DNA from: Cornus controversa
Taxonomy: Eukaryota > Streptophyta > Magnoliopsida > Cornales > Cornaceae
NCBI GenBank assembly: GCA_026545225.1
Contig: CM048845.1
Coordinates: forward strand, 62,352,533-62,416,532
Direction: 5' to 3'
DNA: 64,000 bases
In this document: in pieces, positions 12,209 to 24,800 of the stretch
How the letters are laid out: each line of letters begins with the position of its first letter
How positions within the stretch are numbered: the first letter of the stretch is position 1
Notes under the pieces: model-generated
Seen by the model: the letters and a program-made list of their open reading frames with translations, nothing else
Told to the model about the DNA's origin: nothing
The model's database searches: none
Program-made: the position numbers and the translations under genes

Positions 12209-13163
12209 GAACATACACATTTACCAAGTTTGGCTCAAAAATTACCATGAGAATTTTCATATCTGCTTTATTTTTCTTTAACCAATTCTTATATCTGTAG
12301 AAGCCTTTCTTTTTATGTCTTTTACTTTTGTAGAACCAACATTCATCATTCCGATGATAATGCATTTTCCTTTATTGTTCTATTTTTAACTTTTTTGTTC
12401 TGCGTGATTTCCTTTCTTGCTGCTTATTTTCTTCTACAAAATATTCTTACTGCTTTTATTTACGACAAGATTATCTGACTTAATTTTAATTCCCTTGAGT
12501 CTCTCTTCCTCAATCACACAAAGTGCTAATAGCTGGTTAATATCTTATTTTGTCTTATGTGAATTATAATTCACCCGAATGTTTCAAAAAGACCTACAAG
12601 CATCAGGCAGCATTGGTCACCATGTGGACTAGTAACTCATCATCATATGTGATTCTTTGCTCCCTCAGACCATTAACCAGTTTGCACATCGTATAAATGT
12701 GCTCCTTCACTGAACTATTGTCATCATTTCTGGCTGACACAAGTTGTGTCATATAATAATACTGTAGTTGCTTCTTGGTGCCCTGAACTGCTTCTTGATC
12801 AGATCAAGAAGCTTCTTAGCAATATCAAATACTAGAATATCACTCCTAATAGTTTCACCAATAGAAGCATATATTACTTTGATAGCCATGGTATTACTTT
12901 AGTCCACTTACATGCAATAACCTTACTGCCTCAGAGGACACTGTAGTGAGCATATGGGGTTTCTCTTCAAAAAGCATAGACTTAAAGTCCAAGAAACCCA
13001 ACATAATATTAAAATATGTCTTCTAGGCAGTATAATTTGAACCATCCAGTGGTTCAATCCCTGTAAGCTATCTCTGAACTGCAGAAGCGTCTATATCCTC
13101 AATTCATGTTATATCAAACAACACCATATTAGCAACATATAAATTAATATGTCACAGCTTTAG
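12182..13163 (-). pseudogene. copia gag and protease-start remnant
   Basis: On the minus strand a gag block contains LLALCVIEEERLKG (near 12540-12500), typical of copia gag. It is followed by a degraded CCHC zinc knuckle region (12365-12300, where CWFYKSKRHKKK has lost some ligands) and the protease lead-in ending at WWIVCHT near 12190. The position of the protease catalytic DSG is damaged. This half is the 5' part of the element whose pol half lies left of the Tekay insertion. Confidence 0.82.
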
Positions 13164-13861
13164 TGTAGTAACCCTTGTGGACGGGTGTGAGTAGTATGTT
13201 CTCTTGAAATGGTATGAGGCCTTTTGGGGTAAAACCCAAGAGCAAAATGGTGCGGGCTCAGGCCCAAAGCGGATAATATCATACCATGTGTTGGAGCGGG
13301 GTATTACAGTTGGTATCAGAGCCTGAACCCAGCCGGAAGTGTGCCGAAGAGGACGTCGGGCCTCGTAGGGTGGTGGATTGTAGTAACCCTTGTGGACGGG
13401 TGTGAGTGGGCGGGGGCAAAGACAGACACTGGGCTGAGCTACCACACTGACAGGGTATAGGGTGCTCAATCCCACATCGCCTGGGTGTGGAAAAGGGGAT
13501 ATGCTTATATTTAGTATGTTCTCTTCAAATGGTATGAGGCCTTTTGGGTAAAACCTAAGAGCAAAACCGTGCGGGCTCAGGCCTAAAGCGGACAATATCA
13601 TACCATGTGTTGGAGTGAGGTATTTCAATTGGTATCAGAGCCTGAACCCAGCCGAAAGTGTGCTGACAAGGATGTCGGGCCTCGTAGGGGGTGGATTGTA
13701 GTAACCCTTGTGGACGGGTGTGAGTGGGCGGGTGCGAAAACAGACACTGGGCTGAGCTACCACACTGACAAGGTACAAGGTGCTCAATCCCACATCGCCT
13801 GGGTGTAGGCTCAGGCCCAAAGCGGACAATATCATACCATGTGTTGGAGCGGGGTATTACA
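13164..13861 (+). mobile_element. TRIM retrotransposon array, three LTRs and two internal segments
   Basis: Three LTR copies begin TGTAGTAACCCTTGTGGACG and end GTATTACA or GTATTTCA: 13164-13308 (internally deleted), 13379-13627 (249 bp, near full length) and 13697-13861 (internally deleted). Between them are 70- and 69-bp internal segments starting with TTGGTATCAGAGCC (initiator-Met primer site) and ending in a GGGGTGGAT-like polypurine tract. The flanks TTTAG and TTTAA are a near-match 5-bp target duplication. TRIMs encode nothing and are moved by proteins of other elements. Three LTRs imply unequal recombination or tandem integration. Reading frames over it are chance. Confidence 0.88.
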
Positions 13862-14950
13862 TTTAAGGATTATCACTTTAACTCGTACTTGAGGCTTTAA
13901 GCCGAATTTATCAAGGTGTTTTAATATGTGCAAAACCTTTCATCATGCGGGAACATGTAAGATGTCTTCTAAAAATCACCTTTGGGCAGAATTTTAAATA
14001 CATTTACCCCCTCCCAAATTTATGATTAAAGCACACATAGACCTAGTTAATTATGCTTGAATTATTGCTAAACACTTTCACTACCTTTGGGCAAGACAGT
14101 TATTTAGTTCTAACCCAAACACTCTCAACTATTCTATTCACTTAACTCACACTAAGACATTAATCACCTTTGGGCAGAACAAATTTCCCAATGTGGGCAA
14201 GTGCACTGTGAGACCTTACAATTTCAAAAGAGTAACCTCCATGAGTAAATGTCATATATGGGCAGGCAACACCCACTTTGGGTATCACCTTGAAAACGAT
14301 CACTTTACTAGTCCTCCTAAACTCCAAGAAAGACCTAAACTTTAAAAAATTTCATTTTATTTAGGCTCAATTTCTTTAATATAATAAATGCACATAAACG
14401 AGCCTAAACATAATAGAATACTTGATTTCATTTTTTAATTTACTTTGGTTAACGAAGAACTTCAATTTCACTGTACATGTATATGTAGTCTTTCATATAT
14501 ATCTATATATGTAAAGTTGCTGGAGAAGCCAATTAATCAAGTAAGCAGGGCATAAAAAAAAAAAAAATTAGTCACATATATTCTACATGTTGACTATGTA
14601 GTCTATGTGAACAATGTATTAATTGCAGCAACTTTTCTAGTCCTTCCTTTTTCTTTTTTTTTTATCTTCTATACACGTGGAATAAGGAGAGCAATATAGG
14701 AGTTTCATGCATGAAACTCAAAAACCAAAAACATGCATCTTGTTTGTCTGTATCTCCGATCATGGAGTAAAACACAAATTATCCAAAGTATAAAATCGAT
14801 AATTCCAAAACAGTTCATAGTACCGTTCAAATACACACACACACACATATATGTGTGTGTGTATCTATTATAACAAAAATTGATAAAAACTGTGTTTTGA
14901 ATTTTATTTTTAAATTTTTTATTTCTACATAAAAATTCAAACTCAAACCA
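13862..14950 (-). other. copia 5' leader and gag-proximal region
   Basis: This is the continuation of the copia element between its primer-binding site and the TRIM. No long frame exists. The word CCTTTGGGCAGAA recurs in slightly altered forms (near 13981, 14089, 14170), a repeated motif of the leader. An AC/TA/TG dinucleotide palindrome lies at 14829-14863, matching the (TA)n(CA)n tract at the same position in the second family member at the right end of the window. Confidence 0.6.
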
Positions 14951-15449
14951 TGACTTTGATATCAATTGTTGGAAGTTATTCCATATTCAACTTGTAGAAA
15001 TCAAAAATACTGTAATAAATTAAAGAGAGTTTTAGCAATCATACCTGATTGGTGATATAACCCTTAAGAATACATTCGAGTCTTCTACAAGAGTTTCTTA
15101 AAGTGCACTACCCTCGTCTAAGTGTTGTCGATACGATAGGGCTGAATAAGGGTTATAAAACTCTTATTTATAACAAAAACAGGGGAGGACGACTTCTCTA
15201 CAAATAAAATACCTAAGTCTCCTCTCTTATCATGAAAATCTAGATATCAACGGTTAGGATTAAATCCCACCAAATAAAGTTGAAAAACCACAATCCAACG
15301 GTATAAATATTATACTGTCAAGTAGATCATAAATTGACAAGTATAACCCTAACCCATCAAGTAATGATAATTACATTGCAATCCAATTTTAGAAAATAGT
15401 ACATATAACCACAAATAAAAATATTTTATTTATTTAAAATATTCTAACA
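14951..15449 (-). repeat. copia 5' LTR with decayed primer-binding site
   Basis: The LTR is 14967-15449 (483 bp; minus strand TGTTAGAATATTTTAAAT ... CTTCCAACA). The adjacent minus-strand sequence reads TTGATATCAAAG (at 14965-14951), the initiator-Met primer site TTGGTATCAGAG with two G-to-A changes. It aligns end to end with the plus-strand LTR at 63325-63799, so the family identity is certain even though the partner LTR is outside the window. Confidence 0.92.
15165..15172 (-). promoter_or_regulatory. LTR TATA box
   Basis: On the minus strand TATAAATA lies about two thirds of the way through the copia LTR, at the same place as TATAAAT at 63596-63602 in the related LTR. Its conservation between two copies and its position suit the U3/R promoter of the element. 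Confidence 0.6.
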
Positions 15450-16359
15450 TTCTTCACAACCATTTTAGTTTCTAAGAGCTTCCAAAACACACACCAGGTA
15501 TGTATCATTTTGCACCAAAATGATTTAAATAACAACCTGATGACATCAACCTAAAAACCTCTGGCTCACATAAAAGCACCATCATAAACTCAACAACAGA
15601 GTTTTAAGCTTAGGGTGCGTAACTAGGACACCATTACATGTACCTAAATCTAAATACTCGAAAAACTTAAATATATTATTGAAATAGTAATTGCATAATA
15701 ATGTAACAACATCGTAAAGGATTCAGAAAGTCAAGAAGCCTCTCCAACAATTTCAACCATCTACTCAAATGCATCATCAGGCCTATAAAATTTACATTAA
15801 AATGCATCACAAGCTCAGCTTCACGCCTATAAAATTTACAGGAGACAGAGAGACAAAAATCAGAGTCTAACACTTTAATAATTAATACTGTAAAAAATAA
15901 ATAAATAATTAATAGAAATTCTAGATGTCATATTTCTGGGATTGTGATTAGTAGGAAAAAAATATCTGCACATGTAGAGAAAATAGATGTTTCATAATTT
16001 CTTAATGATGATCCCTAAGAAAAGAATTCAGATTATTTTAAGTTTGATTAGTAAACTACATGTTAATAAGGCAAATCAAAGTATTTATTTAATTGAATCA
16101 CCAGGGATAAAAAAACATTTATTTAATTGGTGTGCAATTAAATCAACCGGAACATGACATTTGAGAATTTTATTAAATTATTTTATATGCAAGGTATTCA
16201 CATTTCCATTTATAATTTTCTAATAATAATGTAATATTTGCAGATCATTTATATTACATTTAAGTTTGGCAAATGTCAGAGGCTATTAACGATTTACAAT
16301 CATTTCATTTGACGGTCACGGTGGCGAGTGCACGATAGTGCCGTAAATACGGGCATACA

Positions 16360-16404
<45 letters not shown>

Positions 16405-17270
16405 GATCTGCAAATTTTGTGTCGGCCAGAAAACAGGAGAAAATAATTGATAGCACTTAAAATTATTTCAACTACCAAAGCATCAATCATTCACCCACAA
16501 GACTCATTTTCTTAGGATGCCATTTCAGTCCCTATCTTGGCTCTGTTATCATGATTTTACCCTCAGCTAGAATAAATAATTATAACTTGGTGTGAGTTTA
16601 GGCATTTCCAAGGGGCCAACGACTGAAAACTTGGTGTTTGTTTTTTTAGCTTAGTTAAAATGCTAGTGCTCTCAAGTTGTATGTCATCCCGTGTACGTAC
16701 AGTGATTGGGCAATGCACATCTTTAAGACTAATGATAAATTATAATTAATAATCACGTTTATTTATACATTCATTCATTGAATTGACGTTTAATTTCATT
16801 TTAGACCCAATTTTTTATTTCTTGCTAGTTTTTCCATCCATCCTGAAAATAACAATAAATTATAATAATGAAAGCTAATAACAGTTAATTATTTGATCAC
16901 CACACTAAATTCTCTCATCGCTAGAGGGATATTAGGTTTGAAAAGACCGGATCATCACTTAAAAAATAAATAAAAATTAAAAATTAAAAAATTCCATCCC
17001 TTAATTTATTTAAATGACTAAAATATAGTGTTAGATAAGTGATAGTTAGTGACACATTTTTCACCTAAAAGTTGAATAATGTTCACTCGAATACAATATC
17101 GAGATCAAAATTTTGCACTCTACACATCTATTATAACGTCACATTGATTTATTGTCAATTTTGTTATTATTGTTGCAGTTTTATTATAATATATCATATT
17201 CATGCTCAGCTCAAGTCTCTACCACCTTGTCATTGACCAGAGACTTAGGCAGTTAACTTTACCCATACAA
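15450..17270. other. Non-coding, no gene seen
   Basis: AT-rich sequence with many stops in all frames. A (TA)n microsatellite is at 16363-16397. A repeated phrase CCTATAAAATTTACA occurs at 15781 and 15826. I recognise no gene or element ends here. Confidence 0.6.
16363..16397. repeat. (TA)n microsatellite
   Basis: A tract of about 17 TA units. Similar tracts also occur at 38377-38405, 38660-38696 and 50152-50193. They carry no gene signal, and short Tyr/Ile frames through them are artefacts. Confidence 0.9.
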
Positions 17271-17274
17271 TTGT

Positions 17275-17382
17275 GTGTTTGATAGATGAAACTAAAATGA
17301 TATAACATATTTATTTTCTCAAAGTATTGCGTGTTTGATAGATGAAACTAAAATGATATAACATATTTATTTTCTCAAAGTA
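17275..17382. repeat. 56-bp tandem duplication
   Basis: A 52-base segment beginning GTGTTTGATAGATGAAAC occurs at 17275-17326 and again, identical, at 17331-17382, separated by four bases. The identity indicates a recent local duplication. Confidence 0.9.
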
Positions 17383-19822
17383 GGAAAGCTTAAGCTGCCC
17401 TAATACCCCACTTTCCACTCCAAGAATAGTTGTTTCAAGGACTTCACAAATATGACTAACAACTCAAAATACGACCCACTGGCTAAAACATTTCTACTGT
17501 TTATGAGTAAGCTCCATAGAAGAATGTTAAGAAATCTCTAGCAGGACAACTATAGTTCGTTTGGTGAGAGAGAGAGATTTTCATAATCATCTTTTTAAGT
17601 TACTTGTTGATCTCTGGCACCTCCTTGATAGGCTGTTGAATGTGATTTGAACCGACCTCTTCCTCCGCCATCATCCTTCTCCTGCAAAAGGCAAGTTAGA
17701 ATGTCAACTTCGGGTGTCGACTGAACCTGACTCGTGAACAGGGCAAAGGAAGAGGTTCACGCATTTTCTAGAAGAGGTTATTATACAAATATTTTGGGCA
17801 TAACAGTTCAGGAAGAAATTCATAGCAATGGACAATCCAAATTTTCAGACTAGGGAATCAGTATGTCACAAATAAGTGGAGATATTTTCAAGAATCGTTT
17901 TTGGTAAAGGGAAAACAGTGTATGTCAAATTATGGGGAAAAAGCACAAGAAGATGTGCCTCAGTTCTGTATAATTAGAACTACATTAATAATTTCACATC
18001 AACTTCAATAATAAAGTAAGTGTTGTGAACTCATATGATGCAGCTTCTGTAAAAATATTACAGATCATCACATATTCTTTTTCACACATCGTCCATTTTT
18101 CACCATTCCAACAAAACCACCTTCGAGGGGTCAGCAATTGGAGCTACGATTTGAATCAACAATCCGAAAAACACCATTAATTCGTTGTTTAGATTTCAAT
18201 TGGGTGTTACTAATTCTTTTCTGTCGTGTTCTTCAAGCGTAATTAACGTTGTTATGAAGGTTAGATTTGAAACTCCGTTTAATTACAGATCGATATCAAT
18301 GTCAATGAGTTTGTCATCTCGTCCCATGCAGCAACAAATCGATAAACTTCTCATTGCAACAAACGATGATTGTGGAGGAGTTATTGTGGAACTGTTAAAT
18401 CATTCTTTATTTTGTTTTTTATCATCTTGTTATTCGAGACCTCTGACAATGAGTTTGTCATCTCTTCAATGCTTGATTCTTCTTCAAGAAGGGTTGGCAA
18501 TTCTGTGTGCAGAGCCAAATTTGTGAAAAAAAAGGTGATTAGAAATTTTCAGATTAGAAGGGTAAGAAAGGTCATTTTGTATTTTTTGATGATATCAGCA
18601 GAAGGTAAGCAATTTTGTTTCTTAAAATTGAGGACAACATGGTACTTTCATAAAAGTTGTCAACGGTGTTAATGGCACCAACTCTGGCAGGATTTGTGAG
18701 ACTGATTTTTTAAAAAGTTATATTTGCAGATAATTTGGACATACTCTATGAAAGATCAAAGTAATTCACCATTAAACTTGTATACATGTATAGAATGAAA
18801 TATAAAAATAATGGGGCATGAATGAAAATAAAAAATATTTGAGAGAGCACTTAGCCTAGCCATTGATCGACCATTGATCGACATGTATATCTTATATAGA
18901 AGGAGAGAAGGTAATAGATTAAAAGATATTTTTTTTGTATTAGTAAATATACTCTCAAACATATGGCGTTGGGACTTAAATAATCATTCTCTTCTTTGGA
19001 GAAGTAATGGAGAACATAATACTCAAGTCAATACTTTGAAAGTGAAGAAAAAATTAATATTTCTTAACTTTTTCTTCTTTAGAGGTTACATGGTATTGTT
19101 TTCTTCTATTTTCTTCTACTTATTTTTCCTTTTTTTGTTTTTCATAGAACAAGGAAAGAGATTTTTTTTGCATTCTCCTTGAAGTCAAGTCGTAACACAA
19201 TTAAATTCGAGTACAACGCTATTATTTCGAGCCTTGATTGATTGTGTTGTATCATCGATTTAATTGTGTTGCTTCCTCAATTAATGAAGGATACAACACC
19301 ACTAATAAAGGCCGTAACAAAATTGATCAAGGCTAAAAAATAATGACGTTTTACCTTAATTTAATTATAGAAAAAGAATTTTGATTTAAGTTTATTGTAC
19401 ATCTCTACATCACACTATAAGATAGAAGAACGTGTGATGTAAATCTCTCGAGTTATCCGTCACGAGCAAGGAATAAACCAAAATTTTAAATTGGGATTAC
19501 TAATCCAATGATCCTGATTTTGTCTGTTTGAGAAAATGACCTACAATGTCACTGAATAAAATGTATTTTATTTCAAATTCTGAAAAGAAAAATCTTCTCT
19601 CTTGCATGTGTGTTTGTTTATCTATATAGTATATACATAAATGAATCCATAATTCCATATGCAATACGGACGCTTCAAGCCTGCATATATATGTATTTTA
19701 TATGATGGCTTGGACTGTACTGCACAAGCGTGTGATCAGATAGGTGGCTTCAAGCTCACACTACTGGATGTCACGTACTGCACTATATGTGTGTATATAT
19801 ATATATGTGTAAACCTGTAAAC
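17383..19822. other. Mostly non-coding; one possible orphan exon
   Basis: On the minus strand, 17681-17596 looks like a last exon. It follows a TTTTGCAG acceptor, codes a Gly/Arg-rich stretch (DDGGGRGRFKS) and ends in TAA. No upstream exons could be joined to it, so it may be a gene fragment. Plus-strand frames at 18185-18672 and 18874-19182 show no recognisable domain, and I do not call them genes. The rest is AT-rich with no identified features. Confidence 0.3.
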
Positions 19823-20376
19823 GGATCGGATTTAAACCGGATCAAGCCTCATCTAATCCAAACCCGATAAAAAATATAAGCGATCCGATCCGAACTGATA
19901 ACTCGACGGATTATATATAATTAAATCCATATCCGATTTGTCATTAATCAGATATCCGATCCGAAAAAATATAATTTTTTTATAAAAAAAATAGTAATTT
20001 CAAAAGAGATTAACAAATAATGAGTAGGAAAAAAATAGGGAAGAAAAATAAAATATAAAGAAAACAGTAGTAGAAATGTAAGTATTTGACTTTTTATTAA
20101 AGAAAAAAAATATAATGAAAGACAAAATAGAGAGAAGGAATAATAAGAAGGAAATAATAATAAAAAATATTTAAATAGTATGTAAATATTATATGTTATA
20201 ACATTAGATAATATATTTAAAATAAATTATATATTAAATTATTTCAGAATTATCAGATCGGATCGACCACAATCTATATCCGATTTGTTTAACTAACGGA
20301 TTATCGGATTGAATGTCCAATCCATATCCTAATTATTAGCTCAGATTTGGATCGGATTCGGATCAAAATCCGATCC
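19823..20376. repeat. Element with clustered ATCGGAT subterminal motifs
   Basis: The heptamer ATCGGAT or its complement ATCCGAT, with variants, is clustered in the first about 140 bp and the last about 130 bp, leaving an AT-rich middle. The ends are imperfectly inverted (GGATCGGATTTAAACCGGAT at left, GGATCGGATTTTGATCCG when the right end is reverse-complemented). This layout is like non-autonomous DNA transposons with subterminal repeats. The family and target duplication were not determined. Confidence 0.5.
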
Positions 20377-20535
20377 ATATAACTTTATAGCACATGATGT
20401 CGTGGCCAGTATGTCCCAAACCTATCGCACATGCAACGTGTGTGGTCTTAACTCTGAACCCTGCAAGTATCGCTGTTCAACACAAAATATCACAATGGGA
20501 CCCACACATTCATCAGCCTTGCACCACCATAGGAC

Positions 20536-20600
20536 AGAAATCGTCTCTAATTAGACTGCGCGCATTTCCTCTCCATTTGGTTCAAAACGGTGTAGTTTTG
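20536..20600 (+). repeat. 65-bp segment shared with 47220-47285
   Basis: AGAAATCGTCTC...TGTAGTTTTG is repeated in direct orientation at 47220-47285 with a few substitutions. The surrounding sequence is not shared. It contains a GCGCGC core and an AAACGGTGTAGTTTTG end. It may be the edge of an unidentified repeat. Confidence 0.6.
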
Positions 20601-20869
20601 CATTGGAATTCGGTTCAAAATCTGATCTTGCGGTTGTAATTGATCCACATATATTGTTAAAGTAGATGTTGACAAGTGTCCATATAAGGTAAGAAATATT
20701 TACCTATACGTATTTGTTACTCTGAATACCAAATATTAACATATACTTATACAATATATTGACATTGAAAGTACAAAAATGCCCTTTTCTATCCAACTTT
20801 ACATTTTCTTCTCAGGTTTCCTTCCCTCGCAAAAATGATACAAACCTATACACAGAGTTGAATCTCTGT

Positions 20870-21350
20870 TCTCAAATTCTTCTCAATCTCTGTCTTTATG
20901 TTCCTGTTCGCTTCCGGCGTGGTGGTATTCGAATTGTGGTGGTTTTTCCCGGCGTGGTGGTAATTGAATCGTGGTGGTCTCTGTGGTCTTCCCTTTCTCA
21001 ACGCATCCTTGCTCTTCTCAATCTCTATCTCTATCTCTGGCTCTGTCTCCGGGCTCCTGTTCGGTTCCGTCATGGTGCTAGAGGTATTAGTTTTGTTTTT
21101 AATGCTTTGGTTGTGTCTAAGTTTGCATATGTGTTATAGAGCCTTACCATAGGTTTTTTGTGTGTGTAATGGAGCTTGATCTTCAGTTTTTATTCTCAAT
21201 CTCTATCTCTGGGCTCCTGTTCGCTTCCGACGTGGTGGTCGATTTGTGGTGGTCTTCCCTTACTCAATGCATCCTTGCAAAATCATATGTATTAGCTTCA
21301 TTTTTAATGCTTTGGTTGGGTCTAATTTTTCACGTGTTATGGAGCTAAAC
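20870..21350 (+). repeat. Degenerate CT-rich repeats upstream of the Ulp1-like gene
   Basis: The phrase CAATCTCT(A/G)TCT... GCTCCTGTTCG(C/G)TTCCG...GTGGTG recurs near 20884, 21017 and 21195, and TTTTTAATGCTTTGGTTG recurs near 21093 and 21302. The several overlapping short frames on both strands here come from this low-complexity repeat. It may be the leader or promoter region of the gene that starts near 21851. No domain is seen. Confidence 0.5.
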
Positions 21351-21850
21351 CTAGTTTTTCTTCCCTGGATTGGTGGTAAAAGTAATATTTGGAATTGCAT
21401 GTTATGCATGTGTTTTAATGTGATTAAATAAGTTTTAACAGATTCTATTGTATAATGAAAATGTTTGGATTGATGGATTGTTGAAATAAAATGAGATGAT
21501 ATATATAGTCAATATTGATGGATTGTTCTATAAAATGGATGGATTCTTTGTGTGTTTATGTTATGAAAAGGGTAATCTAAAATTTTAAAGAACACTTCTA
21601 AATATTGACGGGTCATACTGTCCAAACAAAAGCAAGAAGTGAGTAACTAATCCATTTGATAAGCAGTTCTACGAGAACATATATAAGTTTATTATTTGAT
21701 TACCCTTTGAGTAAACTTCACATGGCTAATTAACAACATTCTGGTCAATCACTATGATGGTGTACTTGAATTATATATTGTATATGCAAAAGCCTAAAAT
21801 TGTTACCACAGGTTTTTCAACCACGATTTGTAGACAAAAATAATATTCAA

Positions 21851-24800
21851 AATGACAAGGGTGAAAGTTATCATGAGAATCACAGTAAAGGGAAGAACAA
21901 TTGATTATGACAGCAATGAAACATGAAGCGATTTGGATTACATTCTTGAACCAACTAGTGATTCTCCATCAGTTTCTAGTAGTTCTAAGGAGGAACTAGA
22001 TGCTTCAATGAGTGACGATGGAGATAGTTCTGCGACTAATGTACATGAGGTGTCTGAGAAAGGGGCCGAAGGGCTATCAAATTCATACATAAGATTCAGG
22101 TATACACTGTGTTTCCCTTATTCCTCTTGCATTGTATACTTCTATTTTGTACTAGGTGTTTGAAAAATTAGTCTGTTACATCCAATACATTTTGCTGTTA
22201 TGTTCATATAAATTTTATTTTACCAACTGCATATTGTTAATTTTTATATGATATCAGGTCTGAATTTCTAAAGAAATACTGAGTAGAGCATAATAGGGGT
22301 GAAAAAATTAACCCATAAGGAACTTAGTTCAATCTATAGTGAAGCCACTGTCCAATGGAGGTCCCTTGGTGATGATGAGAAGTCTCAATATGAGGCTGCA
22401 TATCAAAAGGATATGGAGGAGTTCAAGAAGACACAACTAAAATGAAAGAGAGTTCGAAAAAAGAAGGTAATATAATTTATTAATATGTTTTCCTACTGAC
22501 CATGTTCATCTTAATAATTAAGTTATGTTCATTTATTGTTCAGAAATTAACCCAACACCTCATCCGAAAGTCAGGTGGTTGGCACAGATTCTCTTACCCC
22601 CTGTTGGTTAATGTGCTTCAAATTTTAGATCCTGAGAAGAAAAAAAAGTTGAGGAGATTAGTTTCAGCAATCTGTTAAACCTGAAATGTGACCACTTGGA
22701 TGAAGATTTATGCCAGTATCTAATATCAAAATTTAACTGGGAGTTCTTTGTAATTAGACTTGGTCAGAATATGCATATATCATTAAATGCACATGATATT
22801 CACACCATCCTAGGCTTACCCAAGGGCGTTGCTAATGTGTCGAAAACGCGACACTTGGAGGATGAGTGGATATGCAAAGGTGGATATCTCCAACCCAACG
22901 CAATGCATGTTGATGACTTGTCTGTTAGGGTCAAATAGCTACATGCCGAACAACGAATGAAAAAGAGCGTTTGTCCTCTTTACCTGCGCTGTTGGAATTC
23001 CAAATGGCCGTTATAAATGTCATCAAAGCTTGTTGAGTGTTGTGAACGATGTAGCTAAAATTTGTAGTTACAACTAGTCGGTCTATGTTAGGGATTGTTT
23101 GGCTAATGCAATGAAAGATGTCAAACCTGGAGAAGTTAAACAATTGTACCGTGGTTGTTTGATTTATTTACAGGTATACAGTTGTTACTATTGTTATAGT
23201 TAATGTTGTATTTTCTTAAATATTGTTTCAGACTCTCTTCAAATTGTAAAAATTTATTTTGTGTTTCCTGACTTTTTAACGGATTTTATATCTAATAAAA
23301 TGTGACGTGGGATACCCTGAGTATCCGATTGTTGATCAGTTTTCATTAGGTTTCTGAACTACTGACCTTGTTTAGAAACGAATCACTTGGGAGAAGGAGA
23401 TGGGAGGCTTTGGACTTGGTCAGGTAATTAATTTAATGCGATGTAAAATAGTTATTTAAAACTTGATGTATATCTATCTAAAAGAATATAGCAATTCTAT
23501 TTTTTTTTAACATAAACATTTCATGTCAAATGGCAATAGTTGGTTGATATTCCTCGTAGACCATCTAGCACCTCTGAAAATGTAGGTCCATCACATACTA
23601 GGCCTGAAAAATGTGGTTTGTCCTCATCTTCTTGCCAACAATCATCAACATATGAATCAAAATATGATAGCTATTCTGATTCTAAGATGGAGGTAAATAT
23701 AATTATATTGGTTATTTTATGTATATATATTTATATATTCTAGTAATTTTGTTGCACTGACCATACTTTTGATGCGCAGTGAAAGTTGAGATCAATGCGA
23801 AAAAGGGTGGAGTATTTGGAAGAGTATTTCTTAACTTGAAAAAGGCAAAAACAAGTAAGTGTTTCTGATCGGCGTTGAATGTTACGCATTCTAGCCTCTT
23901 AACTTGTGTATTTTATTCTCTTAGTGATAGATTATTTTGTGATTTTACTTCGTTTTAGTGTTTTCTGTATTTTCAGGACCTTAATGATTATTTCAGTTAA
24001 AACCATGATTTTGGGCTTTTAAAGATGACATCCAAGATGGTTAGATGAAGCCTACATCAAGGAGATCCATTCAAACATTTATTTCAACTCAAATTAGCAC
24101 AAGAAAGAGGTCCAAGAGAATTACAGCTGCTTAAGAAGGTTTCGGGCCTGAAGCCCAAATCTGCGCATAATACAGTCTTAATCCCGTTTTGGAAAACGAA
24201 TCAGAAGGGTTATTTCTGAGCCTCAAATCGACTTAATTTTCACCTAAGTTGAATGAAATTCGATTCTGCACACTTTTGTATTTCACGGAAATTCCGTGAA
24301 TCGGACTTCTAGTGGGTCAAAAGTTGGGCCGAAGTAAGCAGGAAAAACCCACCTGATTAGTGCTGCGGGAAAACCTAATTAATTCCTAATGGGATTAGGA
24401 CTTTGATGTATTCTCTTGGCTATTAAAGTGACAAATTAGGGCTGTATTGAGAGAGGCTTGGCAGCAGCTTTGAAGAGCTTTTGGAATGGAGAATCATTGG
24501 AGAACAAGGCGTATCATGAGCGGCTAGTTCAGCCACCAGGGTTTTGATGTAGCCCTAACTAAACATCACTGGTTTGATTGTTCTAATTATTGGGGATTTT
24601 TGTATTCATTCATAGATTGTGTAATTTAGAGGATTCTTCTTATAGAATTGAGCAATAAAAGTCTTATAAATTCAGTTTCAATGATTTCTTATCTTGTCTT
24701 AGATACTTGATTATTGTTATTGAACTCGTCCCTCTTGTTTTCTGTGATCATGAGAGTGATTATTACACAATGGTTTTCACTGAATATATCATTAAAAGCT

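Larger units (their letters stand above)
1..15449 (-). mobile_element. Ty1/copia LTR retrotransposon split by nested insertions
   Basis: Reading the minus strand from 15449 downwards gives an LTR, a primer-binding site, a long leader, gag, protease start, integrase, reverse transcriptase and RNase H, which is the copia gene order. At the window edge a purine-rich GTGGGAG is followed by TGTT, the same first four bases as the 5' LTR, so bases 4-1 are the start of the 3' LTR. The body is broken by a Tekay element (2537-12181) and a TRIM array (13164-13861). Removing them leaves about 5.1 kb, a normal copia size. All coding parts carry stops and frameshifts, so the copy is dead. The outer target duplication cannot be tested because the 3' LTR lies outside the window. 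Confidence 0.85.

Noticed and set aside
13152-13835. Open frame of 158 aa on the minus strand and others over the TRIM
   Set aside because: They read through LTR sequence of a TRIM, which is non-coding. The same frames recur in every TRIM copy in the window (55027-55684).
18185-18672. Two overlapping plus-strand frames of 113 and 100 aa
   Set aside because: No recognisable motif, biased Ser/Leu content and no exon structure. Treated as chance.
20759-21348. Overlapping open frames on both strands (up to 126 aa)
   Set aside because: They come from a CT-rich imperfect repeat that keeps several frames open. No domain, no splice or start context.
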